Shown one piece after another: positions 28,923 to 38,427 of a DNA stretch of 64,000 bases. Each line of letters begins with the position of its first letter. The stretch's first letter is position 1. Source of the DNA: Rhodanobacter sp. LX-99 (GTDB lineage Bacteria > Pseudomonadota > Gammaproteobacteria > Xanthomonadales > Rhodanobacteraceae); contig NZ_JAHFVL010000001.1 of assembly GCF_018599185.1 (NCBI RefSeq), forward strand, positions 2,232,001 to 2,296,000, in the 5' to 3' direction. A model generated the notes under the pieces. It was not told the origin of the DNA, did not search any database, and worked only from the letters and a program-made list of their open reading frames with translations. The translations under genes and the position numbers were made by a program.

Positions 28923-31778
28923 ATGACCCATCCGGAATCCGCCGCGCTGCGAGCGCTGATCGACGACCGCTACGGCGACCTGGCTGCCCGTTGCCGCGCC
29001 GCCGGCGTGCCGCTTCACGACGACGCCGGCGTGGCCGAGCGGATCCGCCGCACCCTGCTGGCCAGCGACTTCGCGTTCGACGTGTGGTGCCGCCAGCCGC
29101 AGCTGCTGGCGCCGGCCGGACTGGAGCGATTGCGCTCCGGCAGCGACGCCAGCGCACGCATCGACGCCTTGAGACTGCCCGGGGACGAGACCGCCTGCAT
29201 GGTCGCGCTGCGCCGCTTCCGCCACGCCGAGGCGTTGCGGCTGGTGTTTCGCGACGTCAACGGGCTGGACGAGCTGCCGGAAACGCTGTCCGCCACCAGC
29301 GTGCTGTACGAGGCATTGCTCGGCGTGGCGCTGGACTGGTCCGAGCGCGCGCTGGCCGTGCGCTACGGCCACAGCCGCGACCACGACGGCGCCCTGCAGC
29401 GGCTGCTGGTGATCGGCTTCGGCAAGCTCGGCGGCAGCGAGCTGAACTTCTCCTCCGACATCGACCTGGTGCTGGCGTACCCGAACGCCGGCCAGACCGA
29501 CGGCGCGCGCCCGCTCGACAACAGCGAATACTTCATCCGGCTCGGCCGCCAGCTGGTGCGCCTGCTGAACGAGCCGACCATGGACGGCATCTGCGCGCGG
29601 GTCGACCTGCGCCTGCGCCCGTTCGGCAACGCCGGCCGGCTGGCGCTGTCGTTCGCCGCGATGGAGCAGTACTACCAGAGCGAGGGCCGCGACTGGGAAC
29701 GCTACGCGTGGATCAAGGCGCGCCCGGTCGCCGGCGACCGGGCTGCCGGCAAGCAGCTGCAGGAGCTGCTGCGCCCGTTCGTCTACCGCAAGTACCTCGA
29801 CTACACCGCGTTCGCCGGGCTGCGCGAGATGAAGGCGCTGATCGACGCGGAAGTGGCGCGCAAGGATCTCGCCGACAACCTCAAGCTCGGCCCCGGCGGC
29901 ATTCGCGAGATCGAGTTCATCGTGCAGCTGACCCAGCTGATCCGCGGCGGCCGCGAACCGTCCCTGCGCGTGCGCGGCCTGCTGGGCGCGCTGACCGCGT
30001 GCGAGGCGCGCGGCCACATCAACGCGGCGCGCGCGCGCATGCTGCGCGAGGCGTATGCGCTGTTGCGCCGGGTCGAGAACCGGGTGCAGATGCTGCGCGA
30101 CGCGCAGACCCACGACATCCCCGCCGACGCGCTGAGCCGCGAGCGCATCGCGCTCAGCCTCGACTATCCCGACTGGGACAGCCTGCATGCGGCGCTGGCG
30201 AAGCAGCGCGCCATCGTCAGCGAGGAATTCGCCGCCGTGCTGATGCCGCAGGGCGGTCGCGCCGCCCGCGTGCCGGCCGCCGACCGGGTGCTGTGGCAGC
30301 GCGCCTGCGACGAATCGCTGGACGCCGCCACGCTGGAAGCCTCCGGCTTCGCGCCCGGCGACGAGCTGGCCGATGCCCTGCTGAAACTGCCGCAGGCCAC
30401 GGCGGTGCGCGCGATGTCGGCGCGCTCGCGCGAACGCCTCGATCACCTGATGCCGCAGCTGTTCGACGCCGCCCGCGCCACCGCCGCGCCGGTGGCCAGC
30501 CTGCTGCGGCTGTGCCGGCTGATGCAGGCGGTGGCGCGGCGCTCGTCCTACCTGGCCCTGCTGGAAGAGCAGCCGGCGGCGCGCCGACGGCTGGTGCGGC
30601 TGTTCGCCGACAGTGCGTTCCTGGCCGAGCGCGTCATCGCGCAGCCGCTGCTGCTGGACGACGTGCTCGACCCGCGCATCGATCAATTGCCGTTCAAGCG
30701 CGCCGACATCACCGCCGAGATCGCGCGCGTGCTGGGCACGCTGGAAGAACGCGAGGCCGAGGCCGAGCTCGACCGGATCAACGAGTTCAAGGCGTCCACC
30801 GCGTTCCGGCTCGGCCTGGCGTTCAACGACGGCCGCGCCGACGCGGTCGCCACCGCGCGCCGGCTGGCCGCGTTGGCCGAGTCGGTGATCGGCGCGGTGC
30901 TGGCGCTGGCCGAGCGCGAGCTGGTCGCCCAGCACGGCCGCCTGCCGGGAACCGACATGCAGCCGGGCTCGGGTTTTTCCGTGCTGGGCTACGGCAGTCT
31001 CGGCGGCGAGGAGCTCGGCTTCGCCTCCGATCTCGACCTCGTCTTCGTCTACGACAGCCGCCGCGCGCAGGCGATGAGCGACGGCGCACGGCCGATCGAG
31101 GGCTCGCGCTGGTACCAGCGCCTCGCCCAGCGGGTGATGAACTGGCTCACCGTGCTGACCCGCGGCGGCCGCCTGTACGAAGTCGACACGCGCCTGCGTC
31201 CGGACGGCTCCAAGGGCCTGCTGGTCAGCAGCCTCGACGCGTTCGTGGCGTACCAGCAGAGCCGCGCGTGGACGTGGGAACACCAGGCGCTGCTGCGCGC
31301 GCGGCCGGTGGCCGGCGACGCGGCGCTCAACGCCGAGTTGGCCGGAGTGCGCCGCGACATCCTGGCCGTGCCGCGCGAGCGCGCCACGGTGCTGGCCGAA
31401 GTCGGCAGCATGCGTGCGCGCTGGCGCGCCGAGCGCGACCGCTCCGACGAGCGCCAGCTCGACCTGAAGCAAGGCCACGGCGGCCTGCTCGACATCGAAT
31501 TCGCGCTGCAGGGGCTGGTGCTGGCGCATGCGGCCGAGCAGCCGGGCCTGCTCGGCGTCACCGCGAACGCCGGCCTGATCGAAGCGTGCCGCGTCGCCGG
31601 CCTGCTCGACAGCGACCAGTCCGCGATCCTCACCGTAGCCCATGCCGACCTGCTGCAACGCGCGCTCGCCTGCACGCTCGACCTGCGCTCGCGCATCGCG
31701 CCGCGCGATGCGGAGCTGGAGCAGCTATGCGGCAGCGTGCGCGAGGTCACCGATGCGCTGGGCTTTGCGTTCGACTGA
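28923..31778 (+). CDS. glnE: Bifunctional glutamine synthetase adenylyltransferase/deadenylylase
   Basis: GlnE adds and removes AMP on a tyrosine of glutamine synthetase in response to nitrogen status. The 951-residue length is typical. Both nucleotidyltransferase halves are intact: the deadenylylase site GFGKLGGSELNFSSDIDLV near residue 165 and the adenylylase site GYGSLGGEELGFASDLDLVFVYD near 690, each with its DxD metal pair. FDTRLRP-type motifs (VDLRLRPFGNAG, VDTRLRPDGSKG) follow each. CACAAT lies 6 nt before the ATG and there is no Shine-Dalgarno, suggesting leaderless expression. A perfect 8-bp hairpin spans its stop and that of the convergent gene. Confidence 0.96.
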   Translation: MTHPESAALRALIDDRYGDLAARCRAAGVPLHDDAGVAERIRRTLLASDFAFDVWCRQPQLLAPAGLERLRSGSDASARIDALRLPGDETACMVALRRFRHAEALRLVFRDVNGLDELPETLSATSVLYEALLGVALDWSERALAVRYGHSRDHDGALQRLLVIGFGKLGGSELNFSSDIDLVLAYPNAGQTDGARPLDNSEYFIRLGRQLVRLLNEPTMDGICARVDLRLRPFGNAGRLALSFAAMEQYYQSEGRDWERYAWIKARPVAGDRAAGKQLQELLRPFVYRKYLDYTAFAGLREMKALIDAEVARKDLADNLKLGPGGIREIEFIVQLTQLIRGGREPSLRVRGLLGALTACEARGHINAARARMLREAYALLRRVENRVQMLRDAQTHDIPADALSRERIALSLDYPDWDSLHAALAKQRAIVSEEFAAVLMPQGGRAARVPAADRVLWQRACDESLDAATLEASGFAPGDELADALLKLPQATAVRAMSARSRERLDHLMPQLFDAARATAAPVASLLRLCRLMQAVARRSSYLALLEEQPAARRRLVRLFADSAFLAERVIAQPLLLDDVLDPRIDQLPFKRADITAEIARVLGTLEEREAEAELDRINEFKASTAFRLGLAFNDGRADAVATARRLAALAESVIGAVLALAERELVAQHGRLPGTDMQPGSGFSVLGYGSLGGEELGFASDLDLVFVYDSRRAQAMSDGARPIEGSRWYQRLAQRVMNWLTVLTRGGRLYEVDTRLRPDGSKGLLVSSLDAFVAYQQSRAWTWEHQALLRARPVAGDAALNAELAGVRRDILAVPRERATVLAEVGSMRARWRAERDRSDERQLDLKQGHGGLLDIEFALQGLVLAHAAEQPGLLGVTANAGLIEACRVAGLLDSDQSAILTVAHADLLQRALACTLDLRSRIAPRDAELEQLCGSVREVTDALGFAFD

Positions 31779-31786
31779 GCAGCAGC

Positions 31787-32773
31787 TCAGTCCAGCGCCT
31801 GTTGTGCCTGCCGTCGCTGGATCCGTGCGCGCAGTTCGGCGGCGATGTCGGCGGTCTCGCGCAGCGGGTTGGCCGAGGCCGGCGCCTGGCTGCCGAGATC
31901 CTGCAGCCGCCCGGCCGCGCGCAGCGCCTGATGGAAACGCGCGATCTTTGCCGGCAGCGGCGCGGTGACGAAGGTCTCGACTGGGCAGCCGGCGGCGCAG
32001 GCTTCGCTCAGCATATTCACCGAGTCGGGCGTGACCACCAGGCGATCGGCCCAGCCGAGCACGCCGGGATAGGGATTGCGGCCGTCGTCGGGGCCGGCCC
32101 AGACCAGGCCGGGCACGTCGTGCAGCGTCTTGCGGAAGACCTCGATCAGTGCCGCCGAGGTGCGTCGCGAACCCAGCACCAGCAGGCTGCCGCCTTCGCG
32201 GCGCTGGCGTTCGAGCAGGCGTGCGGCCAGCTGGCGCGCATAGTCCGCGTCCAGCGCGATGCCCTGGCGCGGGCCGCCGAGCAGCACGCCCACGCGCGGC
32301 TGCGGCAATTCGGCGAAGCTGGGGCAGGCGTCGCGGCCGTCGGCCAGCCACTCGTCGTCGACCGAGTTCAGCGAGCCGAGCGGGCGCATCACGTTCGGAC
32401 CGTCGAGCCGGTCGTGGCGGGGCGCGATCACCGTGTCCCAGTGCGCGGGATCGATGCGCGGGTCCAGGATCTGCACGGTGTAGCACTGCTTGTCGGACAG
32501 CCGGCGCAGCATGCGGGTGAACAGCGCGGCGGCGCGTCCGCAGCCGATCGCCACGGCCGGCCACGGCGGCGCGAACAAGCGGCGCTGGCGGGCTGGCAGG
32601 GCGAGCCCGCCGCCCAGTTCCAGCCGTGGCGCCAGCCACGACCACGGTGCGCGCGGCTGCAGCACCAGGTGGCGCAGCGGCATTTGCAGGTGCTCGGCCA
32701 GCGCCAGCGCCTGGCGCTGGTTGCCGGCGGCGCTGTCGGTGACCACCCAGCACTCGCCGTGCAGCTTCAGCAT
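31787..32773 (-). CDS. ELM1/GtrOC1-like putative nucleoside-diphosphate-sugar epimerase family protein
   Basis: A 328-residue protein of the Mito_fiss_Elm1 family (PF06258). It begins CWVVTDSAAGNQRQALALAEHL and carries VIAPRHDRLDGPNVM, a GLLLGGP-like nucleotide loop (VGVLLGGPRQG) and VVTPDSVNMLSEACAAGCPVETF, which resembles the donor-binding end of GT-B glycosyltransferases. The bacterial role is unknown; the fold suggests sugar-nucleotide binding and a job in surface glycan synthesis. The ATG at 32773 matches the family start. It converges with glnE with only 8 nt between the stops. Confidence 0.82.
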   Translation of the reverse strand: MLKLHGECWVVTDSAAGNQRQALALAEHLQMPLRHLVLQPRAPWSWLAPRLELGGGLALPARQRRLFAPPWPAVAIGCGRAAALFTRMLRRLSDKQCYTVQILDPRIDPAHWDTVIAPRHDRLDGPNVMRPLGSLNSVDDEWLADGRDACPSFAELPQPRVGVLLGGPRQGIALDADYARQLAARLLERQRREGGSLLVLGSRRTSAALIEVFRKTLHDVPGLVWAGPDDGRNPYPGVLGWADRLVVTPDSVNMLSEACAAGCPVETFVTAPLPAKIARFHQALRAAGRLQDLGSQAPASANPLRETADIAAELRARIQRRQAQQALD

Positions 32774-32907
32774 GGGCGCAGGCACCGCGGCATTGTTTCT
32801 CGAATGAACACGGTATGTTCCCTTAATGGGTGGACTGTTCGCGTGCGAGCGCCTATACACTTGCAGGATGGCGTCATTGCCGACGCGTCTTTCCACGGAG
32901 GATACCG

Positions 32908-33501
32908 ATGAGCGAGTTGCTTTCCGAGGCCAGTCTGGATCAGTTGTTCCGCAGCGCCCGCACGTTCAATGCGTGGCTGCCGAAAGAAGTGAGCGACGAG
33001 CAGTTGCACCAGCTCTACGACCTGGCCAAGTTCGGGCCGACCAGCGCGAACTGCTCCCCGATGCGGGTGGTGTTCGTGAAGTCGAAGGCGGCGAAGGCGA
33101 AGCTGGAACCGTTCCTGTCCGACGGCAACCGCGCCAAGACCATGGAAGCGCCGGTCACCGCGATCGTCGCCACCGACCACGAGTTCTACGAGCAGTTGCC
33201 GCGGCTGTTCCCGCATACCGACGCGCGCAGCTGGTTCGTCGGCAACCAGCCGCTGATCGACACCACCGCGTTCCGCAACGCCACCCTGCAGGGCGCCTAC
33301 CTGCTGCTGGCGGCGCGGGCGGTCGGACTGGACTGCGGCCCGATGTCCGGCTTCGACAATGCCGGCGTGGACGCGGCGTTCTTTGCAGGCACCGCGGTCA
33401 AGTCGAATTTCCTGATCAGCATCGGTTACGGCGACGCCAGCCGCAACCTGTTCGCGCGCAGCCCCCGCCTCGCGTTTGGCGAAGCCTGCACGATCGCCTG
33501 A
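32908..33501 (+). CDS. RutE/HadB-type nitroreductase family protein
   Basis: A 197-residue FMN flavoprotein. It matches the RutE group: [38 protein letters not shown] in pattern, and [11 protein letters not shown] with an [12 protein letters not shown]-terminal FMN-binding segment. In E. coli RutE helps reduce malonic semialdehyde in pyrimidine degradation. No other rut genes are near, so a general NAD(P)H-dependent reductase role is as likely. GGAGG lies 7 nt before the ATG. The yceI gene follows 52 nt downstream. Confidence 0.88.
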   Translation: MSELLSEASLDQLFRSARTFNAWLPKEVSDEQLHQLYDLAKFGPTSANCSPMRVVFVKSKAAKAKLEPFLSDGNRAKTMEAPVTAIVATDHEFYEQLPRLFPHTDARSWFVGNQPLIDTTAFRNATLQGAYLLLAARAVGLDCGPMSGFDNAGVDAAFFAGTAVKSNFLISIGYGDASRNLFARSPRLAFGEACTIA

Positions 33502-33553
33502 AGTCCACCTCCCGTCCCCACTTTTCCGCCCCACTTTTTCCAGGAGCCTTTCC

Positions 33554-34147
33554 ATGCGTGCATTGAAGTATCTCGCTTTCGCCGGCTTGCTCGGCGCCGC
33601 CGTCTCGGCCCAGGCCGCCCCGGTCACCTACAAGCTCGACCCCGGCCACACGATGGTGTTGTTCAGCTGGAACCACTTCGGCTACTCCAATCCCACCGCC
33701 GACCTCGGCCTGGGCGAAGGCACCCTGGTGTTCGACGAGCAGCATCCGGCCAATTCCAGCGTGGAAGTGACCTTGCCGCTGGCCCGCCTCGACACGCACG
33801 TGCCGGCGCTGGACGAGCATCTGAAGAAGCCCGACTTCCTCGATGCCGACCAGTACCCGGTGGTGACCTTCAAGAGCACCGAAGTGCAGCCGCTGGGCGG
33901 CAACAAGTTCAAGGTCACCGGCAACCTCACCGTGCATGGCGTGACCAGGCCGGTGGTGCTGGACGCCACGCTGAACAAGGTCGGCCCGCATCCGATGACC
34001 AAGGCGCCGTCGATCGGCTTCGACGCCACCGCCAGCATCAAGCGTTCGGATTTCGGCGTCGGCGCCTACGTGCCGAACGTCAGCGACGAGCTCAGCATCC
34101 GCATCACCACCGAGGCTTCGGTGCCGAAGAAAATCGCGGCCAAGTAA
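33554..34147 (+). CDS. YceI family periplasmic protein
   Basis: A 197-residue protein with a cleavable signal peptide (MRALKYLAFAGLLGAAVSAQA). The mature part is a YceI lipocalin-like beta barrel that binds isoprenoid/polyprenyl lipids in characterised relatives: YKLDPGHTMVLFSWNHFGYS, LDEHLKKPDFLDADQYPVVTFKSTEV, KVTGNLTVHGVTRPVVLDATLN and KRSDFGVGAYVPNVSDEL. All are strongly conserved family features. CAGGAG precedes the ATG. A bidirectional terminator follows at once. Confidence 0.93.
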   Translation: MRALKYLAFAGLLGAAVSAQAAPVTYKLDPGHTMVLFSWNHFGYSNPTADLGLGEGTLVFDEQHPANSSVEVTLPLARLDTHVPALDEHLKKPDFLDADQYPVVTFKSTEVQPLGGNKFKVTGNLTVHGVTRPVVLDATLNKVGPHPMTKAPSIGFDATASIKRSDFGVGAYVPNVSDELSIRITTEASVPKKIAAK

Positions 34148-34157
34148 ATTTCCGTGA

Positions 34158-34201
34158 CCCACAAAAAAACCGCGCCATCATCGGCGCGGTTTTTTTGTGG
34201 G
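34158..34201. terminator. Bidirectional terminator between yceI and the Yip1 gene
   Basis: A perfect 19-bp stem (34158-34176 with 34183-34201), GC core flanked by A7/T7 runs so that both strands end in a T tract. It serves the two convergent genes. Confidence 0.95.
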
Positions 34202-34214
34202 TTGACGAATCGGA

Positions 34215-35480
34215 TCAATTCGCCTTCACGCCTGCGTCCTTCAGCGATTCCAGCTTGCCGAGGTCGATGCTGGCGACCGCCTGCTTCAGCTGGTCGATGC
34301 TGTCCACGTTGCCGTTCGCCTTCACCGTGAAACGCTTGCCGACCACCACGCTGTATTCGCCGTACTTCGACTGCGTGTCCCATGCCTCGTGGACCAGGTT
34401 GCCGTCGGCGCTGTAGGTCTTCTCGTAGCCATGGTCGGTCTGCTTTTCTTCCTCCGGCGCCATCGCGGCGGCCAGCGACATGAAGCCCTTGGCGCCGCCG
34501 GTGTCGGAGACTTCCAGCGTGACGTGCTGGCCGTTGTCGGCGGCGTAGTTGGCGGTGGCCTGGGATATCTGCATGCCCATCGCACTGTTGCGTTCGGCCG
34601 ACAGGCTGCTGCGCTTGAGGCCGCCCAGGCTGTCGGGCAGGAACGCCTTGATCTGGTCCGGCGCCAGCGCCTCGACGCTGCCGTTGCTGCCGGCCATGGC
34701 GCCCATCATCTTGCCCATCGCGGCGGACTGCGCCTGGCCGTCGCCGGGTTTCTGCGCGGCGTCCAGTTCCTTGCTGGCCTGCTCGGCGCGCTGGCCCATC
34801 GCGGCCAGCTTGCCGAGCGCGCTGTCGCTGTCGATGGTGACGCTCTCGCCGTTGCTGCCGGTGACGTGCATGCCGCCCATCGCCGCACCCGTCATCGCGG
34901 CGGTGCCGACTACGCCGACGACGATCGCGCCGACGATCCAGCTCAGCACGATCGCGATGATCACGCTGACCGCGGTGTAGCCGCCGGCTTTCTCCGGCGG
35001 ACACTTCATGGTGTGCGGCAGGCCCAGGTACAGCAGGTAGATGCTGTAGATGCCGCCGGCGATCGCGATCAGCCAGCCCAGCCACGGCACGATCACCGCG
35101 ATGCCGGCGACCCAGCTGGCGGTCCAGGCGTAGGCCACGGTCTTCAGCGCCTGCACCATGTCTTTCTGGCCGCCGAAGGTGGGTGCCAGCGCGTTGATGA
35201 TCAGCGCCACCACGTAGACGATCACCAGTGCCAGCACGTAGTGCAGCACCATGCCCACGATGCCCATGCCGATCGGCGTGCGCACGGTGATGCCGAACGC
35301 GCTGCTGCCGATCAGGCTGCCCTTGATGAAGCCGGCGACGATCGGCAGGGCGGCGACGATCGCGATGTAACCGGCGTACAGGCTTTGCACGGTGGCCGGT
35401 TCGGCGGCGGCCGCGGGCCATTCGGTCCTGGGTGTGGTCAGGATGGCCTTGATGCGTTCAATGATCTTTCCGAAATCCAT
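34215..35480 (-). CDS. Yip1-domain membrane protein with a soluble C-terminal domain
   Basis: A 421-residue protein. The N-terminal half (about 35-205) is a Yip1/YIF1-type membrane domain with five hydrophobic helices and the entry MDFGKIIERIKAILTTPRTEWP. The C-terminal half is polar, with a helical stretch (GKLAAMGQRAEQASKELDAAQK) and a beta-rich module (YAADNGQHVTLEVSDTGG, EYSVVVGKRFTVKANG) probably outside the membrane. Bacterial Yip1 proteins have no agreed function. The extracytoplasmic half resembles domains in other proteobacterial proteins that I cannot name. Confidence 0.75.
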   Translation of the reverse strand: MDFGKIIERIKAILTTPRTEWPAAAAEPATVQSLYAGYIAIVAALPIVAGFIKGSLIGSSAFGITVRTPIGMGIVGMVLHYVLALVIVYVVALIINALAPTFGGQKDMVQALKTVAYAWTASWVAGIAVIVPWLGWLIAIAGGIYSIYLLYLGLPHTMKCPPEKAGGYTAVSVIIAIVLSWIVGAIVVGVVGTAAMTGAAMGGMHVTGSNGESVTIDSDSALGKLAAMGQRAEQASKELDAAQKPGDGQAQSAAMGKMMGAMAGSNGSVEALAPDQIKAFLPDSLGGLKRSSLSAERNSAMGMQISQATANYAADNGQHVTLEVSDTGGAKGFMSLAAAMAPEEEKQTDHGYEKTYSADGNLVHEAWDTQSKYGEYSVVVGKRFTVKANGNVDSIDQLKQAVASIDLGKLESLKDAGVKAN

Positions 35481-35684
35481 GGTCAGCTCCTAAGCCCGTT
35501 GCAGTTGGCCCGGCGCAGGGCACCGGGTCGAGGATGGTGTGCTCACTTCATGACAGCCGCCGCAGCTGTGGGACAGCTGGTCGCCGCGGCGGTGGTTTTT
35601 CCTGGAGTTCCCCTGCGCTGTCCCCCGACAGAAGGCTGCAGCCTGCTACCATTTGCGGCCTGATGTCCAGTCTGGAGTCCACTG

Positions 35685-35894
35685 ATGTCACCCCCCCTTT
35701 CCGCGACGGCGTCATTGATGCCGGCAAATGCCGAAAATCGTTACGAAGTGACGCGCGCCGACCTGCCGCTGTCCTGCCCGATGCCCGGCATGGCGCTGTG
35801 GAATTCGCACCCGAAGGTGTACCTGCCGATCGTCGACGACGGCGGCGAATCAACCTGCGCCTACTGTGGCGCGCATTACGTCCTGCGCGACTGA
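35685..35894 (+). CDS. Zinc-finger CHCC-type small protein
   Basis: A 69-residue protein of the zf-CHCC family (NDUFS6-like). The metal ligands are Cys31, His42, Cys58 and Cys61, within SCPMPGMALWNSHPKVYLPI and CAYCGAHYVL. Bacterial members are small, soluble and uncharacterised. GGAG lies 8 nt before the ATG at 35685; an internal ATG at residue 12 is a possible alternative. A TGCTACCAT extended -10 is upstream (35644-35652). It precedes the polysaccharide cluster, where such genes are often found, but a link in function is not shown. Confidence 0.82.
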   Translation: MSPPLSATASLMPANAENRYEVTRADLPLSCPMPGMALWNSHPKVYLPIVDDGGESTCAYCGAHYVLRD

Positions 35895-35948
35895 TCGTCC
35901 GGGTTTCCCCGAACAGCTGGCGGCACTATTTTTGCATGTCTCCAGAGA

Positions 35949-37100
35949 ATGAAAGCCTCCAGCCCCGAGCTCATGTCCAGCATTGCCGTGCCCGTCAAGC
36001 TGCTGACCGTGGTCCAACTGATCCCCGCGCTGCATTCCGGCGGTGCGGAGCGCTCGGCGCTGGAGATCGCACGGGCGCTGGTGCAGGCCGGGCACCGCTC
36101 GGTGGTGATTTCGGCCGGCGGGCGGCTGGCCGAACAGCTGCAGGCCGAGGGCAGCGAGCACATCACGCTGGACCTGGGCCGCAAGTCGCTGGTCACGCTG
36201 ACCCGGCTTGGCGCGCTGCGCCGGGCGCTGCGTGAGCTGAAGCCCGATATCGTGCATGCCCGTTCACGGCTGCCGGCCTGGATGGGCTGGTGGGCGCTGA
36301 AGGGGATGACGCCGCGGCCGCATTTCGTCACCACCGTGCACGGGCTCAACTCGCCGGGCCGCTACAGCGCGATCCTGCTGCGCGGCGAGCGCGTGGTGGC
36401 GGTCTCGCAGACCCTGCGCGACTACGTGCTGAGCCACTACCGCTGGCTGGAGCCGGGCAAGGTGCGGGTGATTCCTCGCGGCATCGATCCGGTCGCATTT
36501 CCCTATGGGCACCGGCCGGACGACGCGTGGCAGAAGGCGTTCTTCGCCGAATTCCCGGCGCTGGCCGGCGCGCCGCTGCTGACCCTGCCCGGGCGCGGCA
36601 CGCGGCTGAAGGGACACCACGACGCGATCGAGCTGCTGGCCGACCTGAAGCGCCGCGGCATCGAGGCGCGTCTGCTGCTGCTGGGCGTGATCGAACCCGG
36701 CCGCGAGGCCTACGTGGCCGAATTGCGGGAGCTGATCCGCGTGCGCGGGGTGACCTCGCAGGTGGTGCTGGCGCCGCCGCGCCACGACGTGCGCGACATC
36801 TACGCGATCTCGGCGCTGGTGCTGCAGCTGTCGAACAAGCCCGAGTCGTTCGGGCGCACGGTGATCGAGGCGCTGTCGCTGTGCCGGCCGGTGCTGGGTT
36901 ACGCGCACGGCGGCGTCGGCGAGCTGCTGGCCGAGCTGTATCCGGCCGGCCGCGTGCCGCCGGGCGATCGCGAGCGGCTGGTCGAGCGGGCCGCCGAGCT
37001 GCTGCGGGTGGCGCCGCCGATCTCGCCGCTGCAGAGCTACCGCCTGGTCGACATGCAGCAGGCCACGCTGGCGCTGTACGACGAAGTGACCGCCGGCTGA
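35949..37100 (+). CDS. Glycosyltransferase family 4 (LPS core type)
   Basis: A 383-residue GT-B glycosyltransferase. It has the acceptor-side start VVQLIPALHSGGAERSALEIA, DIVHARSRLPAWMGWWA, and the donor-binding C-terminal half with PRGIDPVAF, GRGTRLKGHHDAIELL and the E-x7-E motif in SNKPESFGRTVIEALSL. Members near waaL and waaA usually add core sugars to lipid A or act in polysaccharide assembly; the sugar and linkage cannot be read from the sequence. It leads a plus-strand run with the O-antigen ligase and a GT2 enzyme. Confidence 0.87.
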   Translation: MKASSPELMSSIAVPVKLLTVVQLIPALHSGGAERSALEIARALVQAGHRSVVISAGGRLAEQLQAEGSEHITLDLGRKSLVTLTRLGALRRALRELKPDIVHARSRLPAWMGWWALKGMTPRPHFVTTVHGLNSPGRYSAILLRGERVVAVSQTLRDYVLSHYRWLEPGKVRVIPRGIDPVAFPYGHRPDDAWQKAFFAEFPALAGAPLLTLPGRGTRLKGHHDAIELLADLKRRGIEARLLLLGVIEPGREAYVAELRELIRVRGVTSQVVLAPPRHDVRDIYAISALVLQLSNKPESFGRTVIEALSLCRPVLGYAHGGVGELLAELYPAGRVPPGDRERLVERAAELLRVAPPISPLQSYRLVDMQQATLALYDEVTAG

Positions 37101-37164
37101 GATCCCGCTTGGCGGGTGTGCGCACTCGCCTACAATGCGTGATCGTCTTCGCCACGGTCCGCGC

Positions 37165-38427
37165 ATGAATTCCTTCACCACCTCACTCAAGGCCGCGCTG
37201 CGTTCCCCGCTGCTGCCGTTCTGGCTGGTGGTCGCCCTGCTGCCGTTCGGGCGCAGTTCCGAACTGGGCACCGCGCTGTGCCTGCTCGGCGTGATCATGC
37301 TGTTCGCGCGCGAGCCGCAGGCGCTGCGCCAGCATGCCGGCGCGCGACTGCTGCTGTGGCTGCTGGCCGCCTATGTGGGCGCGGCGCTGCTCTCCGCCGT
37401 CGACGCGATCGCGCCGGGCAAGAGCTGGGGCACCGTGGCCGCGTTGCTGCGTTATGCGCCGCTGGGCCTGTACGCCTGTTTCGCGATCCGCCGCGAGCAC
37501 AAGCTGCAGGCGCTGTACGTGGCCGTGGCCTGGGTGCTGGCGCTGTGGTGCGCCGACGCCTGGCTGCAGGCGTTGACCGGCTGGAGCCTGGGCGGGCACG
37601 CCGAAGCCGAGCGCGTCTCCGGCATCTTCGGTGCCGACAATCTCAAGCTGGGGCCGACCCTGGCGGTGCTGTCGCCGTTCGCATTGTGGGCGGCGCGGCG
37701 GCGCTGGGGCCTGCCGGGCCTGCTGCTGGCGTTCGCGCTGGTGCTGGGGCCGGTGCTGCTGGCCGGCTCGCGCGCGGCCTGGCTGTGCTACGCGCTGGTG
37801 GCGCTGGGCTTTGCCTGGCGCGAGGCGCGTTCGCCGCTGCGCTTCGCCGGTTTCTGCGCGGTCGCGGCGGTGCTGCTGGCGCTGGCCGGCGGCATCGCGT
37901 GGAAGACTTCCGCGCGCTTCCACGATCGCATCGAGCGCACCCTGTTCGCGTTGCACGGCACCGACCAGTCCATCGACACCGCGCTCAGCGGCCGGCTCGA
38001 GATCTGGCGCACCGGCGTCAACATGTTCATGGCGCATCCGGTCAACGGCGTCGGCGTGCGCGGCTTCCGCTATGCGTATCCGCAGTACGCCGCGGCGAAC
38101 GATCACTTCGTGGTGACCACGGAAGCCTGCGGCGTGGGCGAGGGCGCGTGCCATGCGCACCAGCTGGTGCTGGAGGTGCTCGCCGAGACCGGCACGCTCG
38201 GCCTGCTGCTGTGGCTGGCCGCGGTGATACTGGCGTGGCGCGCATGGCGCCGGGTCGGTACCGCGGCGCGGGCGCGGGCGTTCCCGGCCACGCTGGCGCT
38301 GGGGGTGATGCTGTTTCCGCTGAATACCCATCTGGCGTTCTATTCGGCGTGGTGGGGGCTGCTGTTCGCCTGGCTGCTGGGCCTGTGGTGTGCGGGGTTG
38401 TACGTGGAGACGCACGATGGAACGTGA
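37165..38427 (+). CDS. waaL: O-antigen ligase (WaaL/RfaL family)
   Basis: A 420-residue inner-membrane protein with about 11 helices. The family features are a large periplasmic loop after the mid-protein helices, and in it the motifs LSGRLEIWRTGVNMFMAHPVNGVGVRGF and CHAHQLVLEVLAETGTLGLLLWL, in which His of HxHQ is the conserved ligase residue. It joins undecaprenyl-linked O-polysaccharide to the lipid A core. TACAAT occurs about 30 nt before the ATG. It overlaps the following GT2 gene by 11 nt. Confidence 0.88.
   Translation: MNSFTTSLKAALRSPLLPFWLVVALLPFGRSSELGTALCLLGVIMLFAREPQALRQHAGARLLLWLLAAYVGAALLSAVDAIAPGKSWGTVAALLRYAPLGLYACFAIRREHKLQALYVAVAWVLALWCADAWLQALTGWSLGGHAEAERVSGIFGADNLKLGPTLAVLSPFALWAARRRWGLPGLLLAFALVLGPVLLAGSRAAWLCYALVALGFAWREARSPLRFAGFCAVAAVLLALAGGIAWKTSARFHDRIERTLFALHGTDQSIDTALSGRLEIWRTGVNMFMAHPVNGVGVRGFRYAYPQYAAANDHFVVTTEACGVGEGACHAHQLVLEVLAETGTLGLLLWLAAVILAWRAWRRVGTAARARAFPATLALGVMLFPLNTHLAFYSAWWGLLFAWLLGLWCAGLYVETHDGT

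Noticed and set aside
28749..31658. Very long open frame antisense to glnE, continuous with the sulfatase gene
   Set aside because: It is a GC-rich shadow: Gln/Arg/Ala/His-rich without any domain, and glnE on the other strand is complete and well conserved.
35556..35600. Hairpin followed by five T on the plus strand
   Set aside because: No plus-strand gene lies upstream within this region and a promoter-like TGCTACCAT follows it, so a terminator role has no client; it may be a chance GC structure.
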